Positions 11,507 through 24,893 of a stretch of 64,000 nt of DNA are shown here, one piece after another. The position numbers and the translations under genes were made by a program. Numbering within the stretch: position 1 is the first letter of the stretch; the number at the start of each line of letters is the position of its first letter. Under the pieces are notes generated by a model, which made no database searches, was not told the DNA's origin, and saw nothing but the letters and a program-made list of their open reading frames with translations. Source of the stretch: Tetrahymena thermophila SB210 (taxonomy: Eukaryota > Ciliophora > Oligohymenophorea > Hymenostomatida > Tetrahymenidae); contig NW_002476523.1 of assembly GCF_000189635.1 (NCBI RefSeq), positions 62,001-126,000 of the forward strand, given 5' to 3'.

Positions 11507-14500
11507 ATGAAGAAGACCAAATAATATCTTAAAGAATACTATGTGAATAGCTTTTTCTTACTTTAATTTGCATATGACAGGAGCTAATATGTTGCAATTC
11601 TTCTACTTTTAGTTAGATAAATACAATTTATTAGTTTAATATTCACTAAAATCGTTACTGATGATGTTCTATCTTTTAAAAGTTATTTTGAGAATAGCCT
11701 AATTGACACATTAATTACTACAACGCACTACTTTAGATTAGTTCCTTTATAGTTCTCGCTTTAATCTAATAATAAAACCGAATCAACTAATGCATAAAAC
11801 ACTACAAAAACATAAAATTCCAATAATAAAAATGACTTGGAACTTTCTGTGAATTACAATTTTTTAATATTTTAGGCTATAGTGAATAGCTACCTTATTT
11901 TTTATTTGCTTATTAGACCTATTTTACTTTAGTTGCTTTAGAAGAGAAAGTAGATATACAAAACTTTAGATTTAATTTGTTCTTTTCTTATGAAGTGGTA
12001 TTCTTATTTGCTATTAATACCTTTTATTTAGGTCAGCATTTATGAACTTTTTAATGATAACGTTCTTATATTGTCTTGGTATTGTTTGATATCTACAAGC
12101 ATTATTTCAATTTTTCAGACTATTCACGAATTTAGCTACAGTTTTATACTCAAGGATTTTCTTGCTAAGAGGGATTCATTTGAGAATTAACTGGACCTAG
12201 TCATTATTTATATGTTTTCAATATTCTATGCAACTTCTATAAATTCTAAGATAGTTTTAATTGCCCACTCAATTTTAACACTCTACTAAATATATTCTTT
12301 TATTGTGAGACTCTACTTTTACAATCGCATCATTTAATGTATATTTATTGTATTCAGATTTTGTCATTTGGGACTCTCATTAATTCTTTTGCTATTTATA
12401 TTGGCTCCTGCCTTATAAAATTATTGTGATATTTAGCTGACTCTTTTAGTTAGTTTGCCAATATTGGCCAGATTCGCCTTGATAGTGAGGTCCTTAAGAG
12501 TAACAAGTTTATTACTCAGAGAAACAGGTTAGTTACAATTTTTATTTGTTTGCTTTATTTAAAATAATTAAATTAAAAAATATTCTATGAAAAGTTTCAT
12601 GAATATTTTTCAAATTATTTGTTGTAGTTTTTTATCAATTTTAACTGTAAAAAATTTCAAAATTAATTAATTTAAAAAAATATTAAGATTACTCAGATCC
12701 TTAAATACTCAATCTTTACATAAGGAATGTATTTACTCTGCTTAGAAATCTTGATATGCATGACTACACAATTATTTAGAAGGGTGTTCTTTATGAGAGT
12801 ATTTATGAAAATCATTATGATTAATGTGCTCGAAAGCAGTGCTTTTGTCATGATCTGATTAGAGAAAATGGTTTTTCATGGGAAGAACTTCATGGCCACA
12901 AATACAGAGATAGATTTTTAACTTCATATTTAACCTAAATATTTTCGGAGTTTATAACAGATAAAACAAGGCTATTAAAATCAGTAACTTATTTATATCC
13001 AGTAAAAATACATTTTAAATTTATAATTTCAAAACAGAGTGAAGAATTTCATAAACTAAGATTCAGTTTTTTATCGTTTTTGATAGAGGTTGTGAATGTT
13101 CCAACAAGTTCGTACGTTTAAGTAGTATCGATGATCAATTAGTTGATGAAGTAGAGTAATATAAAAGAATAAATGATATTTAAATCGATGGAATACAAAG
13201 CTAATCAAACTTTTTACAACTTTTTCAACAATCCTTCTGTGTTCAACCAAAGATTGCAATTAAATAAAGTTATGGAGTTTGATGATATTTACAAAGAATT
13301 ATCAATGAGAATAAAAACATGTATTTTGCTGCTAAGAGATATGTATGTCATGATGATGGAAGATTACATCAATTTAAACAAATTACTTGATCTTGGCACT
13401 AAAATTATCAAATTCAAAGAATTAATTTATAACGATTTAATGACTCTCTTTCAGTATAATCCAAATAGTTAAAGAGCTTTTGAAATGAGTCAAATTTACA
13501 GCGAAACTCTTGATCTGATGAAGAAAAAACCTAAATAGTATAAAATAGAAGTAAATTATTTATTTATATTTATATTTAGACCAGTGAACAAAAAAATTCA
13601 TACTAAAACAAAAAATTAAGGCATAATTTAGAGCAAGAAAGATCCAAATTCAAAAGAATTACTAAAACCCAGAAAAAGAAATAAATTTATTCTCATAAGA
13701 AGCGTGCGTGATATATGTAAGTCTATTAGATCCTATTGGAACAATCAAGCGAATAAGTCAGTCTACATTTAGAGTATTTGGCATGCAAGCAAAGGAGTGC
13801 ATAGGAAAAGTAATGAATTCGCTAATTAATTTTAAAAAAAAGTGTAAGTAGAATATTTTTATTTGAATTTAATAGAACTGTAATATCTTCATACCAAATG
13901 AAATAAACAAAATACATGATGAAATCTTGAACAGATTCGTTGAAGGAGGATAGCTTAAAGTCATTAGTGCTGGAGAAATCAAAATGTTTGGAGTTAAGAA
14001 ATCAGGCTTTATTTTTCCTCTTAAATTCAGAATCAGGTTAGATCCATCTTTTTCAAATGATTTTGGAGTGAGTGGGTTTTTCCAAATGTCTAATTCAGTA
14101 AAATTATATTTTTATTATATGGAAAATTCAATTTAATTATAAAATAAAAACAGGGTTCAGAGCATATACTCTTTGATTTAACAGGCAGGATCACAAATAT
14201 TTCAGAGAAATTTTTTAAATTTTACTTTTAAGATATTTTCGGAGAGAGTAACTTTAAGAAAGTAAGAGACTTAGACATTATTAAGATGCTCCCTCTTTTA
14301 GGAGGATACATTGAACAAATCAGAGATTCTAATGTAGATATGCAGAAGTTCGACTTCAACACAATATTTATTTATCCTCTTGTCAAAGATAAAGCAAAAG
14401 TCTTTGAATATGACTAGAGCTATTTTTTTAACAGTTTAACACAATTTAAAAACTTTTCCAAGACAATCAAATCAAGAAAATGTGGATTTCTAAGTATTTC

Positions 14501-17500
14501 ATTTAGAATTGGAAGGCTATCTAACTCATACACACCTCTTAAAATAGGCTTTATACAAATCGAAAAGCATAAAAAAATTTTAGATAAATATTAATGCTTA
14601 GAAGAAATCGAAATTCTAATTTCTAATCTAAAAGAAAGAAAAAAATATTTAGACATTGCAAACAATATACTAAACGAAAATGCACTGGATTAGTAAAAAT
14701 CAATTATGAATAATACAAACGATAAAAGTGTTAAATCCATTTCTCTACGTTAGCCATCATTTTTCCACAAACAGGCCTAAGAATAAAGTCCCTAGAGAAA
14801 GAGTATCATGATGAACTTTAAAAAGACTCTTAAAACCACAATGAAAGAGAGTAAATTTATTTTATACAATATTATATAGAGTAAATTCTCATCTATTAAA
14901 CCGATGTATTAAATTTTGAAAAATTATTAAGACCCAGGTAATTTTAAAATCAGGAATAGTTTTTTTTATTTTCTACTCAAGAAATAATTATTGAAAAATT
15001 GCAATACTTTATTGTTTATCAAAAAGAGAAAAAAAAAATAGATGATTTTAAACTACCATTTTTATTACCAGATTAAGAAATTGATTTATGATTTTCAATA
15101 ATATTATATTAATATATTAAATATGTGCTTTTAAGTATTATTTTAAATTAGAATAAAAATGTTTTTTAAGCTGCTGGTCTTTTTAAATAAGAAATTATAG
15201 TATAATTTTATTATTTAAGTAACAAAATTAATGACTTGGTTTAATTATTTAATAAGTTTTTCTAAAATAATTTTAAAAATGAATTTTTTGTTTTAATTTA
15301 AAATAAATTTTACAAAATAAAATAAAGTTGAAAGTTAATAAAATGGAGATTCTCAATTAAATGATGTAATGAGTAAACACACGAGCAAAAAAGCAATTTC
15401 GTAACATAATTTGGATACATATAATAATAATGTCACAGAAAATGATATCATTTATATTAACTTAAGCAAAAGTATTTTAATTTTGATTATAAAAAATTAT
15501 TAACTCGAATTTTTTTTAATAGATAGCTAGCAATAATATCAATCAACCACAGATAATCATATGGAGCTAAATTAAACTTAAAATCACTTGATAACTACTC
15601 AAAATAACTTGAATATGAATAGCATTAATAATAATGACACAGTTATTCATCTTGAAACCAGCTTTTAGCATGATAACTTTACAGATTAAAATAAAAATAA
15701 TTTGACTGCTTTTTTTAAGCAAACAGAATTTGATATTTTTGATAGTTATAACTTTGATGAATAGAGAAAGAAATTAGGAGGATTAGAGCAAAATTAACAT
15801 GGACAATATATGATTTAAGATTCAGTTATTTCTCCTAAAAAATAAAACTTATTGAATTAATAGAATTTAAAGCAAAGGGCTGCTGAAAAGCATTCTACAT
15901 CTAGTGAAGAAAAAATTAACAGTAATAAGAAAACCAAAGATAAAGAAGACTCTAATGATTCCAAGCATAACGATTTGGATTTTGAAAATAAAGTCATTCA
16001 AGCAAATATTGCTACTGATAAAATAAATCGATATAAATAAAAAGAGTAAATATTAAAATAATTAAATTATTTTATTTAAAATAAACTTTTTTATTTCAAA
16101 ATAGACTTAAAGAATAAGGAACTGATCAGACATTTGGTGCCAAATAGGAAAAATAAAATGTGAATGAAAATAATAATAATAATGGTTAGAATAAGAATTC
16201 AGAATAACAAAATAATACAAATGAAATTTAAATAGATTTAAAAAGTGAAAATTCTTCTTCATTTTTAACTGATAGTGATGAATTTGATGATTCTGATTAA
16301 GAAGGATCTAATAATGATAAAAATAAAGAATAAGATTAAGGATTAAATTACAAATTTCAAAGCAACATTAAAACTCAGTTAGATGTATTGAAAAGCTTTG
16401 TGGATATACCAAAAGGAAGGAAGAAGAATAGGAAAATGACATTGGAAGAAATACAACTCGAAGTGAGCAGTGATAGTAATATGGCAGGCTCTTAGCTTAA
16501 GTAATTTAACGATGATATCGAAGGAAATAGAGATATCATGAACTTTATCAATAAATAAGAAGTTAGTTCTGTGAATAGTGGCAAAACAGAATTTCATTCT
16601 TTCAAAACAATGTTAAGAACTGGAATTCAGTCTAAAAAAACTTCAAAAGCTATGAAATCTATGCTAATAGCAGGCTACTTAGCAATTGCTATTCTTATTT
16701 CAATCACAACATTATTCTTCGTAAGCATAAGAAATTATTTCGAAGAAGAAATAGCTTCATACAAATTAATTGTTAAAGGTAAATTTTTATACATTTATGA
16801 TAAAGAATTAAATACAAAATAAATTTATTTCAATTTTAAATAGGAGATGAAACAAAAAAAATATTCTCAAGTGTGATTACTTACAGCGAATTACTAGAAT
16901 TACACTCTATGAAAATTTTATAAACCTAGCTTTCAGATCAAAAAAGCTTGGAATACTACAATGAAAAAATGTTTTCAGTGACAAAATTTAGAGAATAAAT
17001 TTATAAATTCTAAGAAGAAGACTAAGATATTGACTTTGCTAAATATTTAACTTAAACATATCTTGCAACAACTCTATTTAATTAAAGAAACATGTCCTCC
17101 GTAGTCTATTTTTACCAGATTTATTCTTTAATTATAACTTCAGAGAACCTCTATTTTTATGCTAAAACTGAAAAAGAAGCTTTCTTAAGATACGTGTAAA
17201 TTAAACATTTTTATTGTTAAAAAAAATTTATTTTTAATTTTTAATCAGTCTTTCATAATATTTTTAATTATTTCTCAAATTAAAAAAAATATTATTGTTA
17301 TGAATAATAAATTAAATTCTTAAACATAATTTATAGAAAATAATGATTAATTTTATTTAAAAAATTTAATGAATTAAAATATTTATAAATAAATTTTAAA
17401 TAAATCTTAAAAAATAAATTTAACTTTGATATTAAACTTAAAAAAAATAATAGACTTGAAAATGAAGAGAATGCTTATGGGGTGTTTGAAGGTATTACTG

Positions 17501-18732
17501 ATTAGACGTTGAATTAATCTAATAGAATCATTACTTAAATTGATAACATTTTAGTTTTATCGTTGGTGTCTTTAGAAATTATTTGCATTTTAACTGTAAT
17601 AGTTTCATTTCCTATGTTTTACTTTGTATAGAAATAAAGAGAAGAAATATTAAAGCTATTTTGTACTTTTCAAGGCAACAAACTCATTGAAAAAATAGAC
17701 TAGTGCTTTTCTTATTCTCAGCATAATATGCTAGAAAGTATTGCAATTTATGGCAATATGATAAATAAAAATGAAGTAAATCATAATAAAAGACCAAACC
17801 ACCCTAAAAAAAGAACAACATCAAATAGCAATAATTTAAAAAAATATAACATTAGCTTAATCATAGCAACTTTTGTTATTTTTTGTCTTCTTTCTATCTC
17901 TCCCTTTACAAATTACTTTACGTCATAAGAATTTATAAATGAATTCGATATGAATATCCAAGAATTGTAAAAAATTTACTAGTTTAGGGGATTAATGCCT
18001 GAGACATATGCATTGAATTATCTTACAATTAAAGCAATAGCGTAATAAAGGACAGATTATACTTAAAAGCTAAAATTATAGCTTGATAAATTGTCTAATA
18101 TTACCAATTAAGCCACCAAAGATTTAGTTGGGCTAAATAAATACTTGCAAGTCTAAGGAAGGTATGATTATAACTTATACTAAAGTATTGTAAGGTAGAT
18201 ATTAGATAAAGAGGTTTGCTAAACATTTAAAAATAACATACAATATAGTTCTAACTCTACTCTATTTAATTTATAAAATTGCCTTTCTGTCTATAATCAA
18301 ATATGGTCAAATGGCTTTATTATTGGAGTGAAAGCTATTTAGGAAAAGTTCAAAGAGATTCGAGCTCTCTTAGATATTTAAGATCCTTAAGCTTTTATTT
18401 AAAAAATATAAGCATTTGATTAAAATTATGATCTCAATTCTTTCTAAGAATTATATTATTACTGTTAAAGTATTCCGGATTTGCTTGGAAATTTCATGAT
18501 AACATCCAGCACAAACTATTACAACGAAAGATAAAATTTCCTTCTGCAAATTTTCATTTTTGCCTTTATACTTAACTCCTGCATTTTACTATTTGTTTGG
18601 TAGGCTTTTTATAAGCATCTAGCTAAATTAATGTTCTAAACTAAATCGATATTAGGAGTTTTTTCTTATGACTTTATAATAGATAATCCATTTATTATCA
18701 GTTATGTTAAAAAAGAGTTTACTCTTACATGA
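11507..18732 (+). CDS. Giant multi-pass membrane protein with probable PAS-like module
   Basis: 2,050 residues in nine exons: 11507-12527, 12688-13841, 13876-14097, 14154-14937, 15328-15471, 15523-16045, 16105-16778, 16844-17195, 17454-18732. Order of parts: an N-terminal block of about seven transmembrane helices (11560-12520) with a Thr/Asn-rich loop; a soluble region; a segment near 13900-14220 with an F-x-L-T-G-R-I-T-N-I-S pattern typical of PAS-type sensor folds; a long Gln/Asn/Asp-rich linker; then hydrophobic segments near 16650-16740, 17540-17620, 17840-17925 and 18540-18600 that would anchor the C-terminal half. Large membrane proteins of this layout form a ciliate family. I infer a sensory role but see no kinase or cyclase domain. 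Two splice choices are uncertain: the 34-nt intron with GTGTAA donor at 13842-13875, and 14938-15327, which is 390 nt, free of TGA and could be read through. Confidence 0.72.
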
Positions 18733-19764
18733 ACGAATAAATTAATTAACTTTCTTTCTACTTGTCTATATTTTTTGTAAATATTTATTGAATAGTTTTA
18801 AGCATGTTTTATTTTGTAAATATTCATTGAATAGTTTTAAACATTTCTTAATAACATTTATTGAATAAAAAAATAAATTGCTAAAAAATTAAAAAATCCC
18901 TAATAAATTATAAATTGTTTTATTTAAATTTTTAAATAAATATAAGCAGGGATCAAAATTTTATCTTCAATTTTATCGCTTCTTTGCAATCTAAATGTAA
19001 GCTCTAAATAAGCATAAAATATAATAATTAAACCATTTATTTACAACCCTGTTTGAATTACATTATTAAAATTCATATAAAAATAAAATAAATTTTATTA
19101 ACATTTAATTTGCTTTGAATAATAGATTGATTCTATTAGAAATAAATTCGTTTTTAAAAAACATTTTTGCATGAAAAATTATATTGATAAAAATATTTGA
19201 ATGAAATAAAAAACAAATACTGTTAATAAAAAGATTATTTAAATGTAGATTTAAAATTATAATATTTTTATTATTATTAGAAAATAAATAACCAACAAGA
19301 TTGTAAATATATGAAATTATTTTAAAAAATAATTTAAATATGTAGAGGTATTTATTTATTTGTAGAAACGCTTCTAAATTTGGATTAATAAGATTTATTA
19401 ATCAACGAATTTATGAATAGAGCAAAAAGTGCAACTCAAAATATAGGGTAATAATTAACTAAATAATTAGCTAATTAAATTAATAATTAATTAAAATAAA
19501 TGATTTTGATTGACAGATATAGATTGAAATTCATTCATATTAATTCATTCATTTATTTTTTTATTATTTAATCAATTAATTAAGTTCTTTTTTTTATATC
19601 AAAATGCTTTGTATTATTTTTTATAAAACTTTCAAAGTTTCTTCATAAATTAAATAAAAGGAGCTTTAATAGAAAAATACAACATTGCGCAGTCATATTA
19701 GGAGTTACTTTAAGATTAAATCAAAAAGGAAATCTATTTTAAGCAGTTAATAAAGTGAAAGGAA
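18733..19764. other. Intergenic region with a short tandem repeat
   Basis: About 1 kb. A ~39-bp unit containing TTTTGTAAATATT-ATTGAATAG is present twice (from 18773 and 18812) plus a partial third. An ATG at 19413 opens a short peptide followed by a possible donor, but no splice gives a frame into the next gene, so I treat it as leader sequence. Confidence 0.5.
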
Positions 19765-22462
19765 ATGGTTAAATATGAGGAATTGATTGAGTATTGTATA
19801 CAAATCATTAAGACATTCAATCCTGTAATTTTGACTGTGGATTCCCACTCAGAGGAATTCATTGCAAAAAATAAAAAGAAATTGGAAGACACGGAGATAG
19901 TTTTTATTAAGCAAGTATTTTATGGTACTTTTAGGTATGAGGAATTCCTAAAAGTGTTGACTAACTCGTTGTTTAATAATTTTCCAAGCATTACGAATCG
20001 TAATGATTCAACTCTCTATCATATTTTTGGCTACTTGATTTGTTTTAGATTAGATGAATTACCTTTTAATGAATTTAAGAAAATGGTTTTTTCGCAGGAT
20101 GCTGTCAAAATGAATGTTTTTCTTTAGTTTCTGTTTGACATTGAAAAAGTAAATAAATATGTCAGGGATGGCTGGATTGAAATTTATGATCCTGGTTACA
20201 TAGATAATTAAATTATCACACAAAATCTTTAAGAAAAGCTACCAGTTGTTGCAGATTTACTTGCTCAACTCTCTCAAAAGGCTACAGGCAAAAAAAGTGA
20301 TTTGGTAAACACTATTGAGTAAACTCTTTCAGTAACTGATAAAGGAGATGATAAATAGCAAAAGAAATTCGAGCCAACTGTTCCTTAACCATTTAAGTTG
20401 ACTAAGCCAAAGCCTAAAGCTATTCCTGAGCCAATAAAAATTCCTAAAATAGTAAAAGCAAACCCCGTTCCTCAAACAATATTTTAAACAAATCTGAATG
20501 AAATTGTTGATAAAGGAAAATAAAGAAGGGATGAAATTAAAAAATAGGTATATTTTAAAATATTTTTGCATAGATTTTCTATGAATAAATAAATTAATTA
20601 TTTTATTTATTTAATATTTTAGAAACAAAAAGAGTTAGAGGATGCAACAAAGAACTAATTCAAATTTTAACTTGATAACCGTCCAAATAAATTTGAAAAA
20701 ATAAAGAAAGAAGTTGAGGAAGAAAAGAATAAACAATTACAATTCGATAACACATACTTTAGGTATAATTTTATTAGTATTCTATTTGATAAAATATAAA
20801 AAATTAAAATGCAGACCTCCTCCTACATTTGATGAAGCTGCTGAAATTAAAATGAACGTTGCAGCTATTTTAAGGGAAGACAAGCACCTCTAAAAGAAAT
20901 AAGATGATGAGAATAAAAGAATCAAGGAACTAGAGTGGAACATGAGAGATTCAGCAGAGTTTGAGAATTGGAAAGAAGAACAAAAATATAAAGAAAAACT
21001 TGAGAATATAGAATATTAGCAAAGAAAGAAAATTGAAATGGAGCTTGCAAGAGAATCAGCTATGAAAGCATATGATGAAAAAATCTAATAAAATAAATTA
21101 ACTGCTGTACAAATGAAACAAATTTCTAAAGTCAAAGAGTAAGAAAGATAAAAAAAGATAGAAGAAGAAGTCTAAGAAAAGTAGAAATTAATTGATGGCG
21201 TTTTAGCAACACGTGAAAACGCTGGAATCGAAATACAAAAGGTAATTTTTTAAATTAATAATGAGAAAGAATTTATTTATAAAATTTGCAAAATATTTCA
21301 GTTAAAAGAACAAAAGAAAGTTATTCATGATGAATCTAAGAAAGAGAGAGAAATTTTATTATAAAAGAAGAAAGAAGAGGATGAAGTAGAAAGAAAAAAA
21401 AAGGAGGATTTAATTAGATAAATCAGAGAAGCTGAAAAGTAGCCCAAAGTAAGAACAAAAGGTTATGACCCTACTGAAACTATGGGTTATGGGTTGTTAG
21501 AAGAAATGAGCATAGTTCAGTTAAGAGAAAGATTAGTACAAGTAAAAAGGCAAAGGGAGATAGAAAGAGAACAAACAAGATAGGAAAATATGAAAACTAA
21601 AGACTCGAAGTTAAACTCACTTTAATAAAAAGTAGAAGCAATAAAATAAAATAGGTATTTTTCTTTCTTTCATTTTATTTAATTTTCAAGATTTGTTTGT
21701 TTGTTTGCTTGAGTGTTTTTAAAAAATATTTTTGAATTAAAAAGAGAACAGCTTTAGAAGCAAAAACAATAAGAAAGAGAAGAAAAGAAAAAGAAGCTAA
21801 TGGAGGAAGAGCAGAAAAAATAGCAAATTAGAGAAGAGTAATTGCTCGAAGTACACTAAAAAGTTGTTGACAAAAAGAGAGCAAAGAAGAAAGAAGAAGA
21901 CAGACTTGCAAAGGAATATAGAGAAATTTAACTAAAGAGAATGTATATGAATGCAAACGCTGCAGTTGTTGAAGAGTTAGCTTGGAAAGGATAACAAGAA
22001 GGTGCTGAAAGAGAAATTAAATATAGACAAAATCAAAAATTACTTGATTAAGAATAAGTTTTAGGAGTAAAATACCATGAAAGAAAGATCATTGCAGATA
22101 ACAGTAAAAAGTTAGTTTAAGAAAAACTTGAGTTTATTGAACAATATGATGAGAATATGGAGAGAGCTAATAAAGAAAATGAAGTACTTTATCGTCAAAT
22201 TCGTGAAGATAGAAAGATATAACACCAAACAATTCGTGATTATGAAATATAACATAATAAAAACATGGTAGAAAGAGATACATTTAAATATAAAATGAGT
22301 GAAATGAGTCTAACGAATGCTAAATCTAAGCTTGAGTAATCTAAAAATTAAGCGTCAAGAGATGGAAAGAGAACATCTAAAAACTAAGAATTACAACTGC
22401 CAGGTCCTAAGTATGACTCTACCAATATTATAAAAGAATCTCATCAAGAAGACGATGGATGA
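19765..22462 (+). CDS. CFAP99: Cilia- and flagella-associated protein 99 (CFAP99)
   Basis: 806 residues in five exons: 19765-20547, 20623-20762, 20815-21241, 21302-21654, 21745-22462. The N-terminus (YEELIEYCIQIIKTFNP) and the internal EPTVPQPFKLTKPKPKAIPEP stretch match what I know of CFAP99. So does the later YDPTETMGYGLLEEMS segment, with the following VQLRERL. After residue ~250 the protein is a long, highly charged coiled coil rich in Glu, Lys, Gln and Arg, as in axonemal microtubule-binding proteins. CFAP99 is a conserved component of motile cilia. I chose ATG 19765 because an in-frame TGA lies three codons upstream and the homologous N-terminus begins here. The gene converges on the RBR ligase gene on the other strand, with about 225 bp between stops. 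Confidence 0.85.
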
Positions 22463-22686
22463 AATACTTTATTAAAAGGAATAAAAAAAATTATTGATTG
22501 AATATCAAAAGACCATTCAAAAATTGTTAAATATTTGAATTAAATTAAGAAGAAATCAATTATAATTTAAATTTGTATAAATGAATTAAAAACAAACAAA
22601 AATTAATTATTTTTGTATTTATTAATTTATAAATGAAAGTATCCAAAAATTTTTATTTTATATTCATCTTTATTAAAATAATTACC

Positions 22687-24301
22687 TCATGCATTAGTAA
22701 AATAACCTCCATGAACTTTATTTAAATGACCATAAACTTCACTTTCAGTTTTGGCTGAAAAGTAGCAAAGATAGCAATAACTTATTTTGCAATTTGTGCA
22801 TATAATTCTATTGCATCCACCTGTTCTTTACGTTAAAATTGAACAATTTGGACAAAATTTAAAACCTTATGCTTCTAGCTCTTTTCTATAATCTTTATTA
22901 TTTTCCATCTTCCATTTTTAATAATTTTCACAACTAAAACCATCATGAGTTGAATCACAATTATTAAGACAAAATTCATATTTACATTTTGTGCATTTAT
23001 GCCTGAGTTTCTTTTCTGATCTATCTTGAATAAAAGTGAAATTACAATCTACAATTATCTCATTATCTTCTAAAGGAATATTTGCACTGCCTTGCCTTTA
23101 TTTTTCTATTTATTCTTTAGGGATGTATATAACCTTTTCACTTCCTTTTTAAATCTTATATTTTCCCGGACAAACAATAAGTTCCTCCATAGAATTAGGA
23201 TTCTCTCTTTTCATTCTTTCAAACATTGATTTGATATTTTTTTATTCTAACTTTTCTATCATTTCTTTATCCTCTTGTAAGATAAAAGTGATGTCATCAA
23301 AATCTAGCACTTTTTTGCAATCTCCATTTGGACAAAAAATATTTTCTAGTTCTAAATTTATATTTTCTTTCAGCGAGTTTTATATACTATCTTTTAAGCA
23401 GCTCCTACAAAATTTACAGCCACATTTTAAAATGTAGCCATTTTAATTTAAATCTATCTCTTCTAAACAAATAGCACACTAAAATTCAATCACTTAATTC
23501 TACTTTTCTAATTCCAAAATTTATTGGTACTTCTTCTCTTTTTACTATTATGCTTCGAAATATTCAAATTGATACATTTGAACTTCTTTAGTTGAAAGCG
23601 CTTATCTAATCATTTGAATATTCACAAGATTAGAAGCACAACCTTAATCACATTAAATACACTCATTTAATAGTTATTCAACTTTTTCTAAGCTCTCAAA
23701 TTTATCCTTATTTTGAAGAATTTGTTCTCTCAAACATGCGTGATGACAGAAAAAACAACACTAACAATTTAATTTAAAAATTTGATTTTATTAGTAATCA
23801 TCTTTTTTAATCATATTGTGGCATATTTTACAAAGCACTGATGTCAACTGATTTAGTTTTACTTTAGCCTTTTACTTACATAGAAAGCTTATGGCATCTA
23901 TTGATTGTAAATATACTAATTCATTTAGTTCTAAAAAGTTTCCTTTAAATACGTTGCTTAATATGTCTTCTAATTAAAATTATTATTGATACATTTGATT
24001 TGTTTTGATTTATTCTAAATTGCTTAACTAATTTTTATGATTTATATCATCAAACAATTCTTACTAAAATTCTTTTAATAATCGATATACAGAATATTAG
24101 TTAAGTGGAAATAAAAACAAAAAGTTAGACAAATTATAAGCTGCAATATTCTAACATCTTAAAAACTTCTTAAAAATAAGTAAACTAATTTTAATTTTTT
24201 TAATTTACTTATTTCACTAAACATTTATAATTTACATACCTCCTAGATAATTGATTAATATAAAATTAACTTGATAAAATAATATTCTAGAGTTCCTACA
24301 T
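22687..24301 (-). CDS. RBR-type E3 ubiquitin ligase, copy 1
   Basis: 519 residues; exons 24301-24240 and 24184-22687, intron 55 nt (GTATGT..TTAG). Order: helical N-terminus; a first Cys-rich finger at about residues 139-195 (CKIC, CQCC, CHHAC, CIQC); RING1 from Cys257 (CAIC, CGCKFCRSC, CPNGDC); an IBR with CTKCKYEFC and a His/Cys pair; RING2 at about 460-495 with CPNC, GGCNRI, CTNC and CYLC. RBR ligases take ubiquitin from an E2 onto a RING2 cysteine before passing it to substrate. That cysteine aligns with Cys478 in GGC (codon 22815-22813), and it is present. The extra N-terminal finger is unusual. Its tandem paralogue follows on the same strand, and two ubiquitin-like fusion genes lie just beyond. 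Start codon choice rests on frame and splice and is less certain than the body. Confidence 0.85.
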
Positions 24302-24893
24302 AATTAAGAAGTCAAAATATTTATATCAGCTTCTTAAGAAATATACATTTTTTTTCAAATGATAAATAATGTGGAATATTAAAGATATTATGAATAAAAA
24401 CACAAATTTTAATAAATTTATCAAATATTTAAAAGATAAATATAAATTGCTATTGCTTTTATAATAACTCATGAATTGAAACAAATATTAAGAAATGCTT
24501 GAAATATTTACTTTTTTACAAATAGTCAAGCTATAAACTTAAAAATTACAAACATTTGCAAATGTTCAGAAAAAATAAACCAATCAATGTATTTTCTTAA
24601 TAATTTATAGAATAATAAAAAATATTGCTAAATAATATAATTTTTAAAATATTTAAAAAACAAATATAAATTTCTATTGCTTTTTTAATAAATCAGAAAT
24701 GAAAAAATAAATTAATGAATAAGTTGTATGTGAATAAAGAATTTCTTTAAAGTATCTTTTGATATTAATTCATTTCAACAATAAATTAAAAAACAAACTA
24801 ATAATTACAATCAAATATTTACAAATTTTCAGAATAAATTAATCAAATTAACTCTTATTTTTATTATTATTTATTATAAGTTGAATTTTATGA
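24302..24893. repeat. Spacer between RBR copies with diverged direct repeat
   Basis: Contains two related blocks offset by about 224 bp, beginning near 24424 and 24648; both carry AAATATAAAT-(G/T)-CTATTGCTTTT. A second matching pair follows near 24540 and 24803. Probably the trace of the duplication that made the two RBR genes. No gene seen. Confidence 0.5.

Noticed and set aside
13551-13582. 29-nt intron (GTAAAT..TTTAG) in the giant membrane protein
   Set aside because: Removing it shifts into a frame that ends in TGA within about 45 codons; reading through continues in protein-like sequence.
19413-19764. Possible 5' exon of CFAP99 starting MNRAKSATQN with donor GTAATA
   Set aside because: An acceptor before GAGCTTTAAT gives frames that end at TGA before or just after the CFAP99 start; the conserved N-terminus begins at 19765.
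23231-23437. + strand ORF of 68 aa (and a similar one at 25447-25632)
   Set aside because: Antisense shadows of the RING1 region of the two RBR genes.
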